Shown: positions 26,760-36,128 of the stretch, piece after piece
Layout: each line of letters opens with the position of its first letter
Numbering within the stretch: the stretch's first letter is position 1
Assembly (NCBI GenBank): GCA_019748295.1
Contig: JAIEPT010000087.1
Span: 1 to 44,935, forward strand
Direction: 5' to 3'
DNA length: 44,935 nucleotides
Origin: Gemmataceae bacterium
GTDB taxonomy: Bacteria; Planctomycetota; Planctomycetia; Gemmatales; Gemmataceae
Translations under genes and position numbers: made by a program
Notes under the pieces: model-generated
What the model was told of the DNA's origin: nothing
Seen by the model: only the letters and a program-made list of their open reading frames with translations
Database searches by the model: none

Positions 26760-29700
26760 ATGATGCGAACGCTCTCCCTCCTGATCGCATGTGGCGCTTT
26801 TGCCGTCGTTTCCTCTGCTCATGCCGATGAGCCGAAGAAGACGGCGGACGCCAAGGTCAGCTATTTCAAGGACATTCGCCCGATCTTCCAGGCTCATTGC
26901 CAGGGTTGCCATCAGCCGGCGAAAGCTCGCGGCGGCTACATCATGACCGCCTTCGAGAAGCTGCTTGCCGCAGGCGAATCAGGCAAGGCGGCGATCATTC
27001 CCAAGGATGCCGCGAAAAGCCATCTGATCGCAATGATCACGCCGAAGGACGGCAAGGCGGCGATGCCCGAAGGCAAGAAGCCGCTGCACGACACGGAGAT
27101 CGACGTCGTCCGCCGTTGGATCGCTCAGGGCGCCGTTGACGACACGCCCGCCACGGCGAGAGTGCGGTTCGATCAGGACCACCTCCCGGTCTACACGCGG
27201 CCGCCTGTCATCTCGTCGCTCGATTACTCGCCGGACGGAAAACTGCTCGCCGTCTCCGGTTTCCATGAGATCCTCCTTGTCGATGCCGAATCCGGCGCCC
27301 GCATCGCCCGGCTCGTGGGCCTTTCGGAACGCGTCCAGTCGGTTTCGTTTTCGCCGGACGGCAAGCTGCTTGCAGCCACGGGCGGTCAGCCGGGGCGGAT
27401 GGGCGAAGTGCAGATCTGGGACATGGAAAAGAAAAAGCTGAAGCTCAGCGTACCGATCACGTTCGACACCATCTACGGCGTGAGCTGGTCGCCCGACGGC
27501 AAGAAGCTCGCCTTCGGCTGCACGGACAACTCCGTTCGCGCGATCGATGCGGCGACCGGCGAACCGGTGATGTTCCAGGGCGGCCACAGCGACTGGGTGC
27601 TGGATACGTTCTTCACCGTCGATGGTTCGCACATCGTGTCGGCAAGCCGTGACATGAGCGTGAAGCTGACCGAAGTCGCGACGCAGCGGCTCATCGACAA
27701 TGTCACCTCGATCACGCCTGGCGCTCTCAAGGGGGGCGTGCAAGCGTTGTCGCGCCATCCGAAGTTCAATGTGTTCGTCGCCGGCGGGTCGGACGGCATG
27801 ACGCGCGCCTACCGCGTCTTCCGCGAAACGGCTCGCCAAATCGGCGACGATGCGAATCTCATCATGGATCTCTACCCGCTTACGGGCCGCGTCTTTTCGG
27901 CGCGTTTCTCCGCTGACGGCAAACGTCTCGCCGCGGCCAGCAGCCTCGACGGCAAGGGGCAGATCTTCGTCAGCACCTTCAACTACGACGCGGATGTGCC
28001 GCAGCCGATCAAGAGCATCATGGGAAAAGTCCCTGGCACTCGCAACGCTCAAGAGCAGAAAGCTTTGGCGGACTACAAGAACCAGGGCGTGAAGCAACTC
28101 GCGAAGATCGATGTCGCCACCGGACTGTATGCCGTGGCGTTTCGGCCTGACGGCAATGCGATTGCGGCCGCGGGTTACGACGGCGTCGTTCGCGTTTTCG
28201 ATGCGAATGGCGGCAAGCTGATCAAGGACATCTCGCCCGCCCCGGTCGAAGCCGCGGCGAGCAATGCGGCCAAACGAACAAACCCGCTCGCATGGCCCAA
28301 GGAAGTCGCGGAAGCCGAGAAGCTGCCGGCGGGGGCGAAGCTCGAAGGGATCGAAGTCGAGCCGAAGGCGATCGTGCTCGATACCCCGTACTCCTATGTC
28401 CAAGTCTTGGTGACCGCGAAGCTCGCGGGGGGCGACACGTTCGATGCCACGCGCGCCGCAAAAATCCAGGCTGCCGCGCCGATCGTGGAGACCACCCCGC
28501 TCGGAGCCGTGCGTCCGATGGCGGATGGGCAAACGACGTTGAAGATTTCCGTCGGCGACAAGTCGATCGACATTCCCGTCACGGTGAGCGGCGTGAAGTC
28601 GGCTTACCAGTCCGATTTCATTCGCGACGTCAATCCGATCCTGAGCCGGCTTGGTTGCAATGCCGGCACCTGTCATGGCGCCAACAAGGGAAGGAACGGC
28701 TTCAAGCTCTCGCTCCGCGGCGTCGATCCGATCTTCGACGTCCGTGCCTTTCTTGACGACCATGCATCCCGCCGCGTCAATGTCGCCTCGCCCGACGACA
28801 GCCTTATGTTGCTCAAGACGACCGGCGCCGTTCCGCATGTCGGCGGCCAACTCACGAAGCAAGGCGAGCCGTACTACAAAGCGATCCGCAACTGGATCGC
28901 GCGCGGCTGCGACCTCAATCAGGCCACGCCGCGCGTCACGAAACTCGAACTGTTCCCGCAAGGCGCCGTCGTCCAACGGCTCGGCGAAAAACAGCAGTAT
29001 CGCGCCATCGCGACGTATGCCGACGGCAAGCAGATAGACGTGACCCGCGAAGCGATCATTGAAGCGGGCAACATCGAGATGATCTCAGCCGACAAGTTCG
29101 GCCTCATCACCACGCTAAACCGCGGCGAAGCCCCAGTGCTCGCTCGCTTCGAGGGAGCCTACACAGCCACCACCGTGATCGTCATGGGGGACCGCGATGG
29201 CTTCGTCTGGAAGGATCCGCAAGTCTACGGCAAGATCGACGAACTGGTCGCCGCGAAGTGGAAGCGGATGAAGATCGAACCTTCCGACCTATGCAGCGAT
29301 CTGGATTATCTCCGCCGTGTGCATCTCGACCTCTCCGGCCTGCCGCCGACCGCGGACGATGTTCGTGCCTTCATGGCCGACACGCGCGACAGCAAGACGA
29401 AGCGCGAAGCGGCCGTGGACAAGCTCATCGGCAGCGCCGACTATGTCGAACACTGGACCAACAAGTGGGCCGACCTTTTGCAGGTGAACGGCAAGTTCCT
29501 CGGCTCCGGCGGAGCGGCGGAGTTCCGCAAGTGGATCCGCAACGAGATCGATAAGAACACGCCCTACGACGATTTCGCTCGCAAGATCCTCACCGCCTCC
29601 GGCTCCAATCGCGAGAACCCGGCCGCTTCCTACTGGAAGATTCTTCGCGACGCTCCGAACGCCATGGAAAACACCACGCACCTCTTCCTGGGCGTGCGGT

Positions 29701-31838
29701 TCAATTGCAACAAGTGCCATGACCATCCGTTCGAGCGTTGGACGCAGGATCAGTACTACGAGACGGCCGCCTACTTCGCTCAGTTTGGTTTGCAGGAAGA
29801 CCCCGCATCGAAGGGGCAACGCATCGGCGGCACCGCGGTCGAAGGGGGCAAGCCGCTGTACGAGATCGTGGCCGATCGCAATACCGGCGAAGTGAAGCAC
29901 GAGCGGACGGGTGCGGATACCGCGCCCAAGTTCCCGTATCCCACGAGCGCGAAGGCGGACGCCAAGGCGCCTCGCCGCGCGCAGTTAGCCACATGGATCA
30001 CCGCCCGCGACAACGTCTATTTCGCTCGCGGCTACGCGAATCGCGTGTGGGGCTATCTGCTCGGCGTCGGGCTGATCGAACCGATCGACGATATCCGCGC
30101 CGGCAACCCGCCGACCAATCCGCCGTTGCTCGACTACCTGACCGAGGAGTTCGTGAAGTCGAACTTCGACGTCCGCAAGCTGCAACGTCTGATCGTCACG
30201 TCGCGCACCTATCAGCTCGCGGTTTCGACCAACAAGTGGAATGCGGACGACAAGACGAACTACTCGCACGCCATCGCTCGCCGTCTGCCTGCTGAGGCGA
30301 TTTACGATGCGATGATGCGTGTGACGGGGTCGAAAGGGAAGTTCGGCGGTACCCGTGCCGCGGCGTTGGCAGATGGCGGAATCGATCTGCCGAGCGGCTT
30401 CCTTGCGACGACGGGCCGACCGGTTCGCGTCTCCGCCTGCGAATGCGAACGGACGGCCGGCATGCAGATGGGCCCAGTCATGGCCCTCGTCAATGGCCAG
30501 GATATCGGCGAGATGCTGGCCGATCCCAACAACGATCTCGTCAAGCTCGTCAAGCAACTCCCGGACGACGCGAAGCTGATTGATGAACTCTTCCTGCGCA
30601 TCCTCAACCGCCCGGCTCAGCCGAAGGATGTCCAGGCCGCGAAGAAGCTGATCGATGAAGTCGAACTCGATCACAAGAGACTTCTCGCCGCCGTCAAGGC
30701 CCGCGAAGTTGAAGTCGTCGCCCTCAAGGCGAAGCTTGAGAACGAACGCGTCCTGAACATCGCCAAGACGAAGGCGGAACTTGATGCCTATGAGAAGGCA
30801 ATCGCTCCCAAGGTCGCTCAAGCCGAGAAGGAACGAGCCGACCGCATCGCCAAGGCGCAAGCGGCCGTGAATGCCCGCATCACGGAGTTGGATACGAAGC
30901 AAGGGGAGTGGGAGAAGAAGCTCGTCTCCGATGTCGAGTGGATTCCGCTCAAGGCGACGGCTGCCGTCTCCACCGGCAAGGGAAAGCTGGAAGTGCAAGC
31001 GGACAACTCCTTGACCGCCTCCGGCGAACCAGGCCGCGACACCTACACGGTGACGATGCCGACCGATCTCAAGGGGATCGCCGCGATCCGCCTTGAGATG
31101 CTGACGGACGCCAAGTATCCCAAGAACGGCCCCGGCCGCGCTGCCGACGGCAACTTCGTGCTCACCGAGTTCCAGCTTTACGCTCAAGCGAAGGGCTCGA
31201 AGGATCTGCCGAAGAAGATGGAGCTGACCACTCCCCTCGCCGACTTCAGCCAAGACAACTTCGACGTGAAGTTCGCCATCGACGGCGACGAAGGCGGACG
31301 CGACAAAGGTTGGGCCGTCTCGCCGCAAACCGGCATGGGGCACTGGGCGACGTTCCAGATCAAGGAACCGATCAGCTTCGAGAAGGGGGCCACGCTCACG
31401 TTCAAGCTGATTGGCCAATACGCTCAACCCACGTTCATGCCGGGCCGGTTCCGCATCTCGGTGGCGACCGCGAAGGTGCCGGTAGGCTTGTCGGTTTCCG
31501 AGGAACTGAAGACGATCCTCAACACGCCGATCGAAAAGCGAACGCAGCCTCAGAAGGATCAACTCGCCAAGATGTTCCGCGGGAATGATGGCGAACTGAA
31601 GAATCGCCAGAAATCGCTCGGCGAAGCACAAGCGCCGTTGCCGGTGGATACGCGTCTTCAGGATCTGAAGGCATCGGCTGCGGAGGCGCAGAAAGCGGTG
31701 CCGGAAGATGCCCGCCTCTTGCAGTTGCGGCAAGACGTGCAGATGAGCGAACGCCAGCTCGTCGACCGCCGACTGACCGCCGCCCAGGACATCGCATGGG
31801 CTCTCATCAACAGCCCCGCGTTTTTGTTCAACCATTGA
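26760..31838 (+). CDS. giant PSCyt/WD40/DUF1549/DUF1553 protein
   Basis: A 1692-aa exported protein (signal peptide to about residue 23). In order: planctomycete cytochrome domain with CQGCH (about residue 47); WD40-like propeller (about 150-490, repeated FSPDGK-type strands); Ig-like BIG domain (about 527-610); a second cytochrome-like motif CNAGTCHG (about 632); another Ig-like domain (about 723-813); DUF1549 (about 823-1007, with CNKCHDHPFERW); DUF1553 (about 1067-1293). A coiled coil (about 1293-1387), a beta-rich discoidin-like region (about 1393-1573) and another coil follow before the tail INSPAFLFNH. That tail normally ends DUF1553, so about 380 residues appear inserted near its end. 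The ATG is at 26760 or 26763. The downstream partner is DUF1501 at 32060. The substrate is unknown. Confidence 0.9.
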   Translation: MMRTLSLLIACGAFAVVSSAHADEPKKTADAKVSYFKDIRPIFQAHCQGCHQPAKARGGYIMTAFEKLLAAGESGKAAIIPKDAAKSHLIAMITPKDGKAAMPEGKKPLHDTEIDVVRRWIAQGAVDDTPATARVRFDQDHLPVYTRPPVISSLDYSPDGKLLAVSGFHEILLVDAESGARIARLVGLSERVQSVSFSPDGKLLAATGGQPGRMGEVQIWDMEKKKLKLSVPITFDTIYGVSWSPDGKKLAFGCTDNSVRAIDAATGEPVMFQGGHSDWVLDTFFTVDGSHIVSASRDMSVKLTEVATQRLIDNVTSITPGALKGGVQALSRHPKFNVFVAGGSDGMTRAYRVFRETARQIGDDANLIMDLYPLTGRVFSARFSADGKRLAAASSLDGKGQIFVSTFNYDADVPQPIKSIMGKVPGTRNAQEQKALADYKNQGVKQLAKIDVATGLYAVAFRPDGNAIAAAGYDGVVRVFDANGGKLIKDISPAPVEAAASNAAKRTNPLAWPKEVAEAEKLPAGAKLEGIEVEPKAIVLDTPYSYVQVLVTAKLAGGDTFDATRAAKIQAAAPIVETTPLGAVRPMADGQTTLKISVGDKSIDIPVTVSGVKSAYQSDFIRDVNPILSRLGCNAGTCHGANKGRNGFKLSLRGVDPIFDVRAFLDDHASRRVNVASPDDSLMLLKTTGAVPHVGGQLTKQGEPYYKAIRNWIARGCDLNQATPRVTKLELFPQGAVVQRLGEKQQYRAIATYADGKQIDVTREAIIEAGNIEMISADKFGLITTLNRGEAPVLARFEGAYTATTVIVMGDRDGFVWKDPQVYGKIDELVAAKWKRMKIEPSDLCSDLDYLRRVHLDLSGLPPTADDVRAFMADTRDSKTKREAAVDKLIGSADYVEHWTNKWADLLQVNGKFLGSGGAAEFRKWIRNEIDKNTPYDDFARKILTASGSNRENPAASYWKILRDAPNAMENTTHLFLGVRFNCNKCHDHPFERWTQDQYYETAAYFAQFGLQEDPASKGQRIGGTAVEGGKPLYEIVADRNTGEVKHERTGADTAPKFPYPTSAKADAKAPRRAQLATWITARDNVYFARGYANRVWGYLLGVGLIEPIDDIRAGNPPTNPPLLDYLTEEFVKSNFDVRKLQRLIVTSRTYQLAVSTNKWNADDKTNYSHAIARRLPAEAIYDAMMRVTGSKGKFGGTRAAALADGGIDLPSGFLATTGRPVRVSACECERTAGMQMGPVMALVNGQDIGEMLADPNNDLVKLVKQLPDDAKLIDELFLRILNRPAQPKDVQAAKKLIDEVELDHKRLLAAVKAREVEVVALKAKLENERVLNIAKTKAELDAYEKAIAPKVAQAEKERADRIAKAQAAVNARITELDTKQGEWEKKLVSDVEWIPLKATAAVSTGKGKLEVQADNSLTASGEPGRDTYTVTMPTDLKGIAAIRLEMLTDAKYPKNGPGRAADGNFVLTEFQLYAQAKGSKDLPKKMELTTPLADFSQDNFDVKFAIDGDEGGRDKGWAVSPQTGMGHWATFQIKEPISFEKGATLTFKLIGQYAQPTFMPGRFRISVATAKVPVGLSVSEELKTILNTPIEKRTQPQKDQLAKMFRGNDGELKNRQKSLGEAQAPLPVDTRLQDLKASAAEAQKAVPEDARLLQLRQDVQMSERQLVDRRLTAAQDIAWALINSPAFLFNH

Positions 31839-31857
31839 CCAATGTAGCCCGCTTCTC

Positions 31858-31951
31858 TGTAGCCCTCTCGCTCCGCGAGAGGATCGCGGCAGCAAGCCAT
31901 GCGGCGGCAAGGCATTTATCCGCTAACCTCTCGCGGAGCGAGAGGGCTACA
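31858..31951. repeat. double-hairpin palindrome (TGTAGCCCTCTCG arms)
   Basis: Two perfect 25-base inverted arms at 31858-31882 and 31927-31951, separated by 44 bp. Each arm is itself self-complementary (CTCTCGC-TCC-GCGAGAG). It lies 20 bp after the giant-protein stop and 108 bp before the DUF1501 start, so it could attenuate expression within the gene pair or stabilise the upstream message. Confidence 0.9.
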
Positions 31952-32059
31952 TAGAAAGCGCTTTCGCGACCACGCAATATCGGGTATCTTGATGGCACCC
32001 CCCCGAGTGACGCATCCGGCAACGAACTTTCGCGATTTCGCTCCTTCAGGAGACCTTCC

Positions 32060-33529
32060 ATGCTCGTGATTCCTGGCCAACGCGGAGCCGATACGTGCGA
32101 CCGCGGCCTTAATCTCTCGCGCCGTGATTTGCTGCGTGTCGGCGGATCGGGCCTTTTGGGCCTCTCGCTCGGCTCGATGTTTCAGCTGCAAGCCAAGGCG
32201 GCGGAAGAGAACCGCACGGGCGGGCCGGGGTGGGGCAAGGCCAAAAGCGTCATCATGATCTTCCTGCAAGGGGGCCCGAGCCACATCGATCTGTGGGACC
32301 CGAAGGAAGACGTGCCGGACAACGTGAAGTCCGTATTTAACTCGATCAACACCAAAATCCCGGGTGTCCGCTACACCGAAATTCTGCCGCGGCTTTCGCA
32401 GCTCAACGACAAGTTCACGCTCATCCGCTCGATGAGCTATTCGCCCAACGGCCTCTTCAATCACACTGCCGCCATCTACCAGATGATGACCGGCTGGACC
32501 ACCGACAAGGTGAGCGCCTCGGGCCAACTTGAACCGCCTGACCCACGAGACTTCCCGAACTTCGGTTCGCAGCTCATCCGCTTGCGGCCCGTCACCGTTC
32601 CGATGCTGCCGTTCGTCATGCTGCCCCGGCCGTTGCAGGAAAGCAATGTCGTGGGCAAGGGCGGGACCGCGGGCTTCCTGGGTCGCGCTTTCGATCCGTA
32701 CACGCTGTACCCCGAGGGCGACGACAACGACATGAACAAGATGGACCGCATCCGCGTGGACGACCTGCGTCTGCGGCCCGAAGTCTTCGGCACTCGCCTC
32801 GAACGCCGAGCGAACCTTCGCAATACCATCAATGCCGGCATGCCGGAGATGGAGCGGGCGGTCGCCGACTACAACCTCAACAGCTACTACGATCGCGCCC
32901 TGAACCTCGTCCTTTCGGGCCGGGCTCGCGATGCTTTCGACCTGAACAAGGAAACGACGCAGATGCGTGCGTCGTATGGCCGCAACACGTTTGGTCAAAG
33001 CTTGCTGCTCGCTCGCCGTTTGATCGAAGCCGGCACACGCGTGGTCGAAGTGGTGTGGCCCAAGGTCGCGAATTCGGACAACCACTCGTGGGATCACCAC
33101 GTCGGCCTCAATCAGCGTATGCGAACCCAGTCCGGCCCCATGCTCGATGGCGGCCTCTCCGGCCTCATCGCCGATCTGGATCAGCGCGGCATGCTCGAGG
33201 AGACGCTCGTCGTCGCCATCGGCGAGTTCGGCCGCAGCCCGCAGAAGGGCGTGTCCACCTCGGGCAACGGCAACAGCTCCGACGGCCGCGACCATTGGCC
33301 GTACTGCTACACGAGCCTCGTCGCGGGCGCCGGCGTCAAGCGCGGCTACATCCACGGCGAATCGGACCGCACCGCATCCAGCCCGCGCCGCGATCCGGTC
33401 CATCCGGGCGAGTTGTTGGCCGCCATCTACCACGCCTTCGGCATCGCCCCGGACACGATGGTGAACAACCACCTCAACCAGCCACGCGAGCTGGTGCAAT
33501 CGCATCCGGTGACGGCGATCTTCTCGTAA
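32060..33529 (+). CDS. DUF1501 family Tat-exported protein
   Basis: A 489-aa protein with a twin-arginine signal ([20 protein letters not shown], about 22-41). The DUF1501 body follows: [72 protein letters not shown] and [15 protein letters not shown]. The spread of Asp/His residues resembles the alkaline phosphatase/sulfatase superfamily, but activity is unproven. The ATG has CAGGAGAC about 6 nt upstream. It follows the DUF1549/DUF1553 gene on the same strand, the usual planctomycete pair, and is closed by a strong terminator at 33547-33577. The two are probably exported as partners. Confidence 0.93.
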   Translation: MLVIPGQRGADTCDRGLNLSRRDLLRVGGSGLLGLSLGSMFQLQAKAAEENRTGGPGWGKAKSVIMIFLQGGPSHIDLWDPKEDVPDNVKSVFNSINTKIPGVRYTEILPRLSQLNDKFTLIRSMSYSPNGLFNHTAAIYQMMTGWTTDKVSASGQLEPPDPRDFPNFGSQLIRLRPVTVPMLPFVMLPRPLQESNVVGKGGTAGFLGRAFDPYTLYPEGDDNDMNKMDRIRVDDLRLRPEVFGTRLERRANLRNTINAGMPEMERAVADYNLNSYYDRALNLVLSGRARDAFDLNKETTQMRASYGRNTFGQSLLLARRLIEAGTRVVEVVWPKVANSDNHSWDHHVGLNQRMRTQSGPMLDGGLSGLIADLDQRGMLEETLVVAIGEFGRSPQKGVSTSGNGNSSDGRDHWPYCYTSLVAGAGVKRGYIHGESDRTASSPRRDPVHPGELLAAIYHAFGIAPDTMVNNHLNQPRELVQSHPVTAIFS

Positions 33530-33546
33530 GAAACGGCAAACTTGCG

Positions 33547-33577
33547 AAAAAGGGCCCCGAGCAATCGGGGCCTTTTT
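33547..33577 (+). terminator. intrinsic terminator after DUF1501
   Basis: AAAAAGGGCCCCGA - GCAA - TCGGGGCCTTTTT: a GC stem with a tetraloop, flanked by A- and T-tracts, 18 bp after the stop codon. The A/T symmetry means it could work in both directions. Confidence 0.9.
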
Positions 33578-33594
33578 CGTTGGGATTATGTTCT

Positions 33595-33800
33595 GTAGGG
33601 AACGCCCTCCGCGGCGTTCCGCGGGACTGGGCATGTACATCCCGCAGTGTCCACATTCCGCGCCGCGTTCACCGCTTGCGGCTTAGCGATTCGTATCGGC
33701 CTATCCGGATCGCTAAGCCGCAAGCGGAAGGCCTGCATGAACGACGAGTGGGATGTGCGGACCCATTCCCGCGGAACGCCGCGGAGGGCGTTCCCTATAG
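33595..33800. repeat. composite palindromic element, full copy
   Basis: About 206 bp built as nested inverted repeats. The outer arms (GTAGGGAACGCCCTCCGCGG... and its complement ending at about 33798) each form a GGAACGCC/GGCGTTCC hairpin. Flanking strings GGACTGGGCATGTACATCCC and GGGATGTGCGGACCCATTCC are also roughly complementary. The inner arms CCGCTTGCGGCTTAGCGAT (33672-33690) and complement (33709-33727) are perfect. It occupies the 359-bp gap between DUF1501 and DUF1080, which has no gene. Confidence 0.9.
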
Positions 33801-33888
33801 GGGGTGAAGTTTTCCGAATGTCTTTGCAATCCGCAAACGTGGGCGGTAAACGAGAGGCATCTTCACACCCTCTCCGAGAACCAGGACC

Positions 33889-34452
33889 ATGAAAATTCGA
33901 ACCGCCTGCACCCTCCTCTTCGCCGCGATCGCGGTTGCTTCTAGCGTTGCCTTTGCTCAGGACGCCGATGGATGGATGCCGCTGCTCAACGGCAAGGACC
34001 TGACGGGTTGGGGCTACAAGAAAGACAACAAGAAGTTCGACGGCAAGACGGAAGCGGATGATGGCCGCTACACGGCGAAGGACGGCATGATCGTCGTCAA
34101 TCCGGGCAAGGGGCTCGCGCAGATGTGGACGACCAAGTCGTATCCCAACGACTTCGAACTGCGACTTGAGTTTCGCGCGGCGGTGAATGCGGACAGCGGA
34201 TTGTTTTTGCGCGGGCCGCAGCTTCAAGTGCGCGATTACCCCGTGGCGGGGCCGTACAAGATGCTGAAGAAGTACAAGGCCCAGGATTGGAACGAGATCG
34301 TGGTCGTCGTGAAGAACAACGTCGCCCATTGCACCTGCAACGGCGAGATCCTGGAAGCCGCCCTGAAGTTGCCGCCGACCGGGCCGATCGGGCTGGAAGC
34401 GGATCGCGGCCAAATGGAATACCGCAACATCCGCCTCAAGGAAATCAAGTAG
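33889..34452 (+). CDS. DUF1080 (3-keto-disaccharide hydrolase-like) exported protein
   Basis: A 187-aa protein with a cleavable signal peptide (to about residue 24, AVASSVAFAQ) and one DUF1080 domain: GWMPLLNGKDLTGWGYK at the start, FELRLEFRAAVNADSGLFLRG in the middle, and GPIGLEADRGQMEYRNIRLKEI at the end. DUF1080 has a lectin/glucanase-like jelly-roll fold and has been connected with 3-keto-glycoside hydrolysis; activity for this copy is inferred only. The ATG at 33889 has AGGA about 6 nt upstream. Its stop codon abuts the stop of the convergent gene at 34453 with no base between. Confidence 0.92.
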   Translation: MKIRTACTLLFAAIAVASSVAFAQDADGWMPLLNGKDLTGWGYKKDNKKFDGKTEADDGRYTAKDGMIVVNPGKGLAQMWTTKSYPNDFELRLEFRAAVNADSGLFLRGPQLQVRDYPVAGPYKMLKKYKAQDWNEIVVVVKNNVAHCTCNGEILEAALKLPPTGPIGLEADRGQMEYRNIRLKEIK

Positions 34453-34968
34453 CTACTTGGCGATCGCCTGCTTCGTCTGTTCCGCCTGCACTTTGATTTC
34501 GATCACGGCGTGGCTGGCGAGATCGTTGACCTTGTTGCGGACCAACTCGAAGGAGCCGGCGTCGGCGGGCGGCGGCCCCTTCTGCTTTTCGCGCCATTCG
34601 CGGATGGCGGTCAGGGCGTTGAGGACCACGCGGCGAGCCGAAGCTTCGTCGGGGACGTCCTTGCCGTCCTTCACCGGCACGCGGAAGTTCCGCAGCTGCT
34701 GTTTTTCGTTGAGCATCTCGGCGACGATTTCCCACGGCGTCGAAGCGCTGCCGCGGCGCGCAAGCGCGAGCGCGGAGTTGTAGCGGACTTCCCACCCTTG
34801 CGCGCTCGCCTCCGCGGCGACGCCGGCGGGATCGACGGGGAGCGGTTGGGCGGGATTCCGAAACACGATCAGAAGGACGACCGTCGCAAGGGCGGCCATC
34901 AGGCCGAGCATCACGAAGCCGCGAATTACGAACCCACGATCTTCTTCCTGAGGCGGCTGCTGCGTCAT
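34453..34968 (-). CDS. small membrane protein of unknown function
   Basis: A 171-aa protein with one membrane helix (about 15-36, GFVMLGLMAALATVVLLIVF) after a short polar N-terminus. An extracytoplasmic helical domain of about 130 residues follows (ASAQGWEVRYNSALALARRGS...). The phrase 'EVRYNSALALARRG' looks like a single HEAT-type helix pair. No family recognised. It overlaps the upstream gene by 4 nt, so the two are translated together and probably act together. Its stop touches the DUF1080 stop tail to tail, leaving no room for a separate terminator. Confidence 0.75.
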   Translation of the reverse strand: MTQQPPQEEDRGFVIRGFVMLGLMAALATVVLLIVFRNPAQPLPVDPAGVAAEASAQGWEVRYNSALALARRGSASTPWEIVAEMLNEKQQLRNFRVPVKDGKDVPDEASARRVVLNALTAIREWREKQKGPPPADAGSFELVRNKVNDLASHAVIEIKVQAEQTKQAIAK

Positions 34969-35948
34969 GGAGCTTTCTCTTCCTCGCTGTCTTCCAGCTT
35001 GAGAGCGATGTCCCGTCCGTCGTCCTGCGTCAGGCGAAGAAGGGTCGGTTCGATCAGTTCGCCATCCCAGAAGTTGGCCGCCTGAGCGGTCTGGCTGCGC
35101 AGGAACTTATCCTGAGCCTTCGCCGTCTCCGCGAGCGTCCGGTCAACTCGCACCATATCTGAGTCGAGTTGCTTGCCGTTAGGATCAAGATAGGCGAGCG
35201 CAGTCCGGGCATATAGACGACGATCGGGATCGTCGCTTGCCGCCGCTGATTGCAACTCGCCCAGGATCCTGATACGCTGATCTTCGGGGGCCTTGGCGAA
35301 GGCTCTGGTTTTTTCGCCTAAACGAGCGATCGAAAACACAGCCATGCGGCGATGATCGACCGTCGATCGAACGTCGGGGCCATTGCTTCGTTCGGCAATT
35401 TCGGCAAGGACTGGAAGCGCAACCGGCACATTGAAATGGCTGACCGTTGAGGCCAGAAAATCGACGAGATTCCGTTGAGCGGACAGCTTTGGCCAAGCTC
35501 GCTTCGCTTCTTTATCGCTCTTCCCCTTTAGAGTTGCAGCGATTCCAGTTTCCTGGGTCAGCAACTCATCCCACGCAGCTTTCAATCGCTTCGTCAGGTT
35601 CAGTGCGAAATCGACGTCATAGCGCAGAGCGGCGCTGTCCTTGCGTTCGAGCACTTGCGCAAGATCGCTGGCGCCACGCCAGCGGATTTCGCGATTGTCG
35701 CTATCCAGCTTGCCGTAGAAATACGCAGGCGTGTAACCGCCCACGAACATGTAGTTCATGCCGGCGATGATGAGGACCGCCACCAGGACGATCATGCCGG
35801 GCACGAGAAAGAGTTGAGCGATGAAGCGACCCGACGGCGGCGTAACCGGAGGCAGCCCCCGGCTCGGCGGCGTCGCATCGCGTTTCGGTTCGGATTCCAT
35901 GACGAGGTCGCGATCCAGAGCGGAAAAAACCAGGAAATCTTCAGGCAT
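34965..35948 (-). CDS. membrane protein with HEAT-like helical domain, unknown function
   Basis: A 327-aa protein with a proline-rich cytoplasmic N-terminus and one membrane helix (about 46-70, LFLVPGMIVLVAVLIIAGMNYMF). A large helical extracytoplasmic part follows, with HEAT-like pieces (IRWRGASDLAQVLE, HRRMAVFSIARLGE, RLYARTALAYLD). It shares the architecture of the gene it overlaps (34453-34968), so the pair may be related by duplication. The start at 35948 (MPEDFLVF) is uncertain; an ATG at 35900 (MESEPKR) is an alternative with no better ribosome-binding site. Upstream lies the palindrome at 36003-36110. Confidence 0.72.
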   Translation of the reverse strand: MPEDFLVFSALDRDLVMESEPKRDATPPSRGLPPVTPPSGRFIAQLFLVPGMIVLVAVLIIAGMNYMFVGGYTPAYFYGKLDSDNREIRWRGASDLAQVLERKDSAALRYDVDFALNLTKRLKAAWDELLTQETGIAATLKGKSDKEAKRAWPKLSAQRNLVDFLASTVSHFNVPVALPVLAEIAERSNGPDVRSTVDHRRMAVFSIARLGEKTRAFAKAPEDQRIRILGELQSAAASDDPDRRLYARTALAYLDPNGKQLDSDMVRVDRTLAETAKAQDKFLRSQTAQAANFWDGELIEPTLLRLTQDDGRDIALKLEDSEEEKAP

Positions 35949-36002
35949 TTTAGTAAACCAACCGCAGAAGGGCGAATGAGTTCACGATGCAACCATGAAC
36001 TC

Positions 36003-36110
36003 CAAGCCCAGGGGCGAGCGTAGCGAGTTCCTGGGTTCGGAGTGTCGGAAGCGGGATCTTGTTTACGGTCCGGAACCCAGGAACTCCCTGCGGTCGCCCC
36101 TGGGCTTGGG
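36003..36110. repeat. double-hairpin palindrome (CCCAGG arms), copy 2
   Basis: CCCAGG 36007-36012 with CCTGGG 36030-36035 (loop GGCGAGCGTAGCGAGTT), and CCCAGG 36076-36081 with CCTGGG 36099-36104, in inverted orientation. It shares the spacer start TTCGGAGTGTCGGAAGCG with copy 1 at 19918. It lies in the 180-bp gap between the divergent starts of the HEAT-like gene and the HAD-like gene, which is unusual because most other elements follow gene ends. Confidence 0.9.
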
Positions 36111-36128
36111 CTTTTTTCGCTGTCAACT

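Noticed and set aside
26979..28976. 665-codon minus-strand open frame inside the giant cytochrome gene
   Set aside because: The composition is arginine/aspartate-rich and lacks family motifs. The plus frame holds clear WD40 and cytochrome domains.
29985..33640. Two long minus-strand frames (641 and 574 codons) opposite DUF1553 and DUF1501
   Set aside because: They are mirror frames of well-supported genes, with low-complexity translations and, for the second, a start inside the composite repeat.
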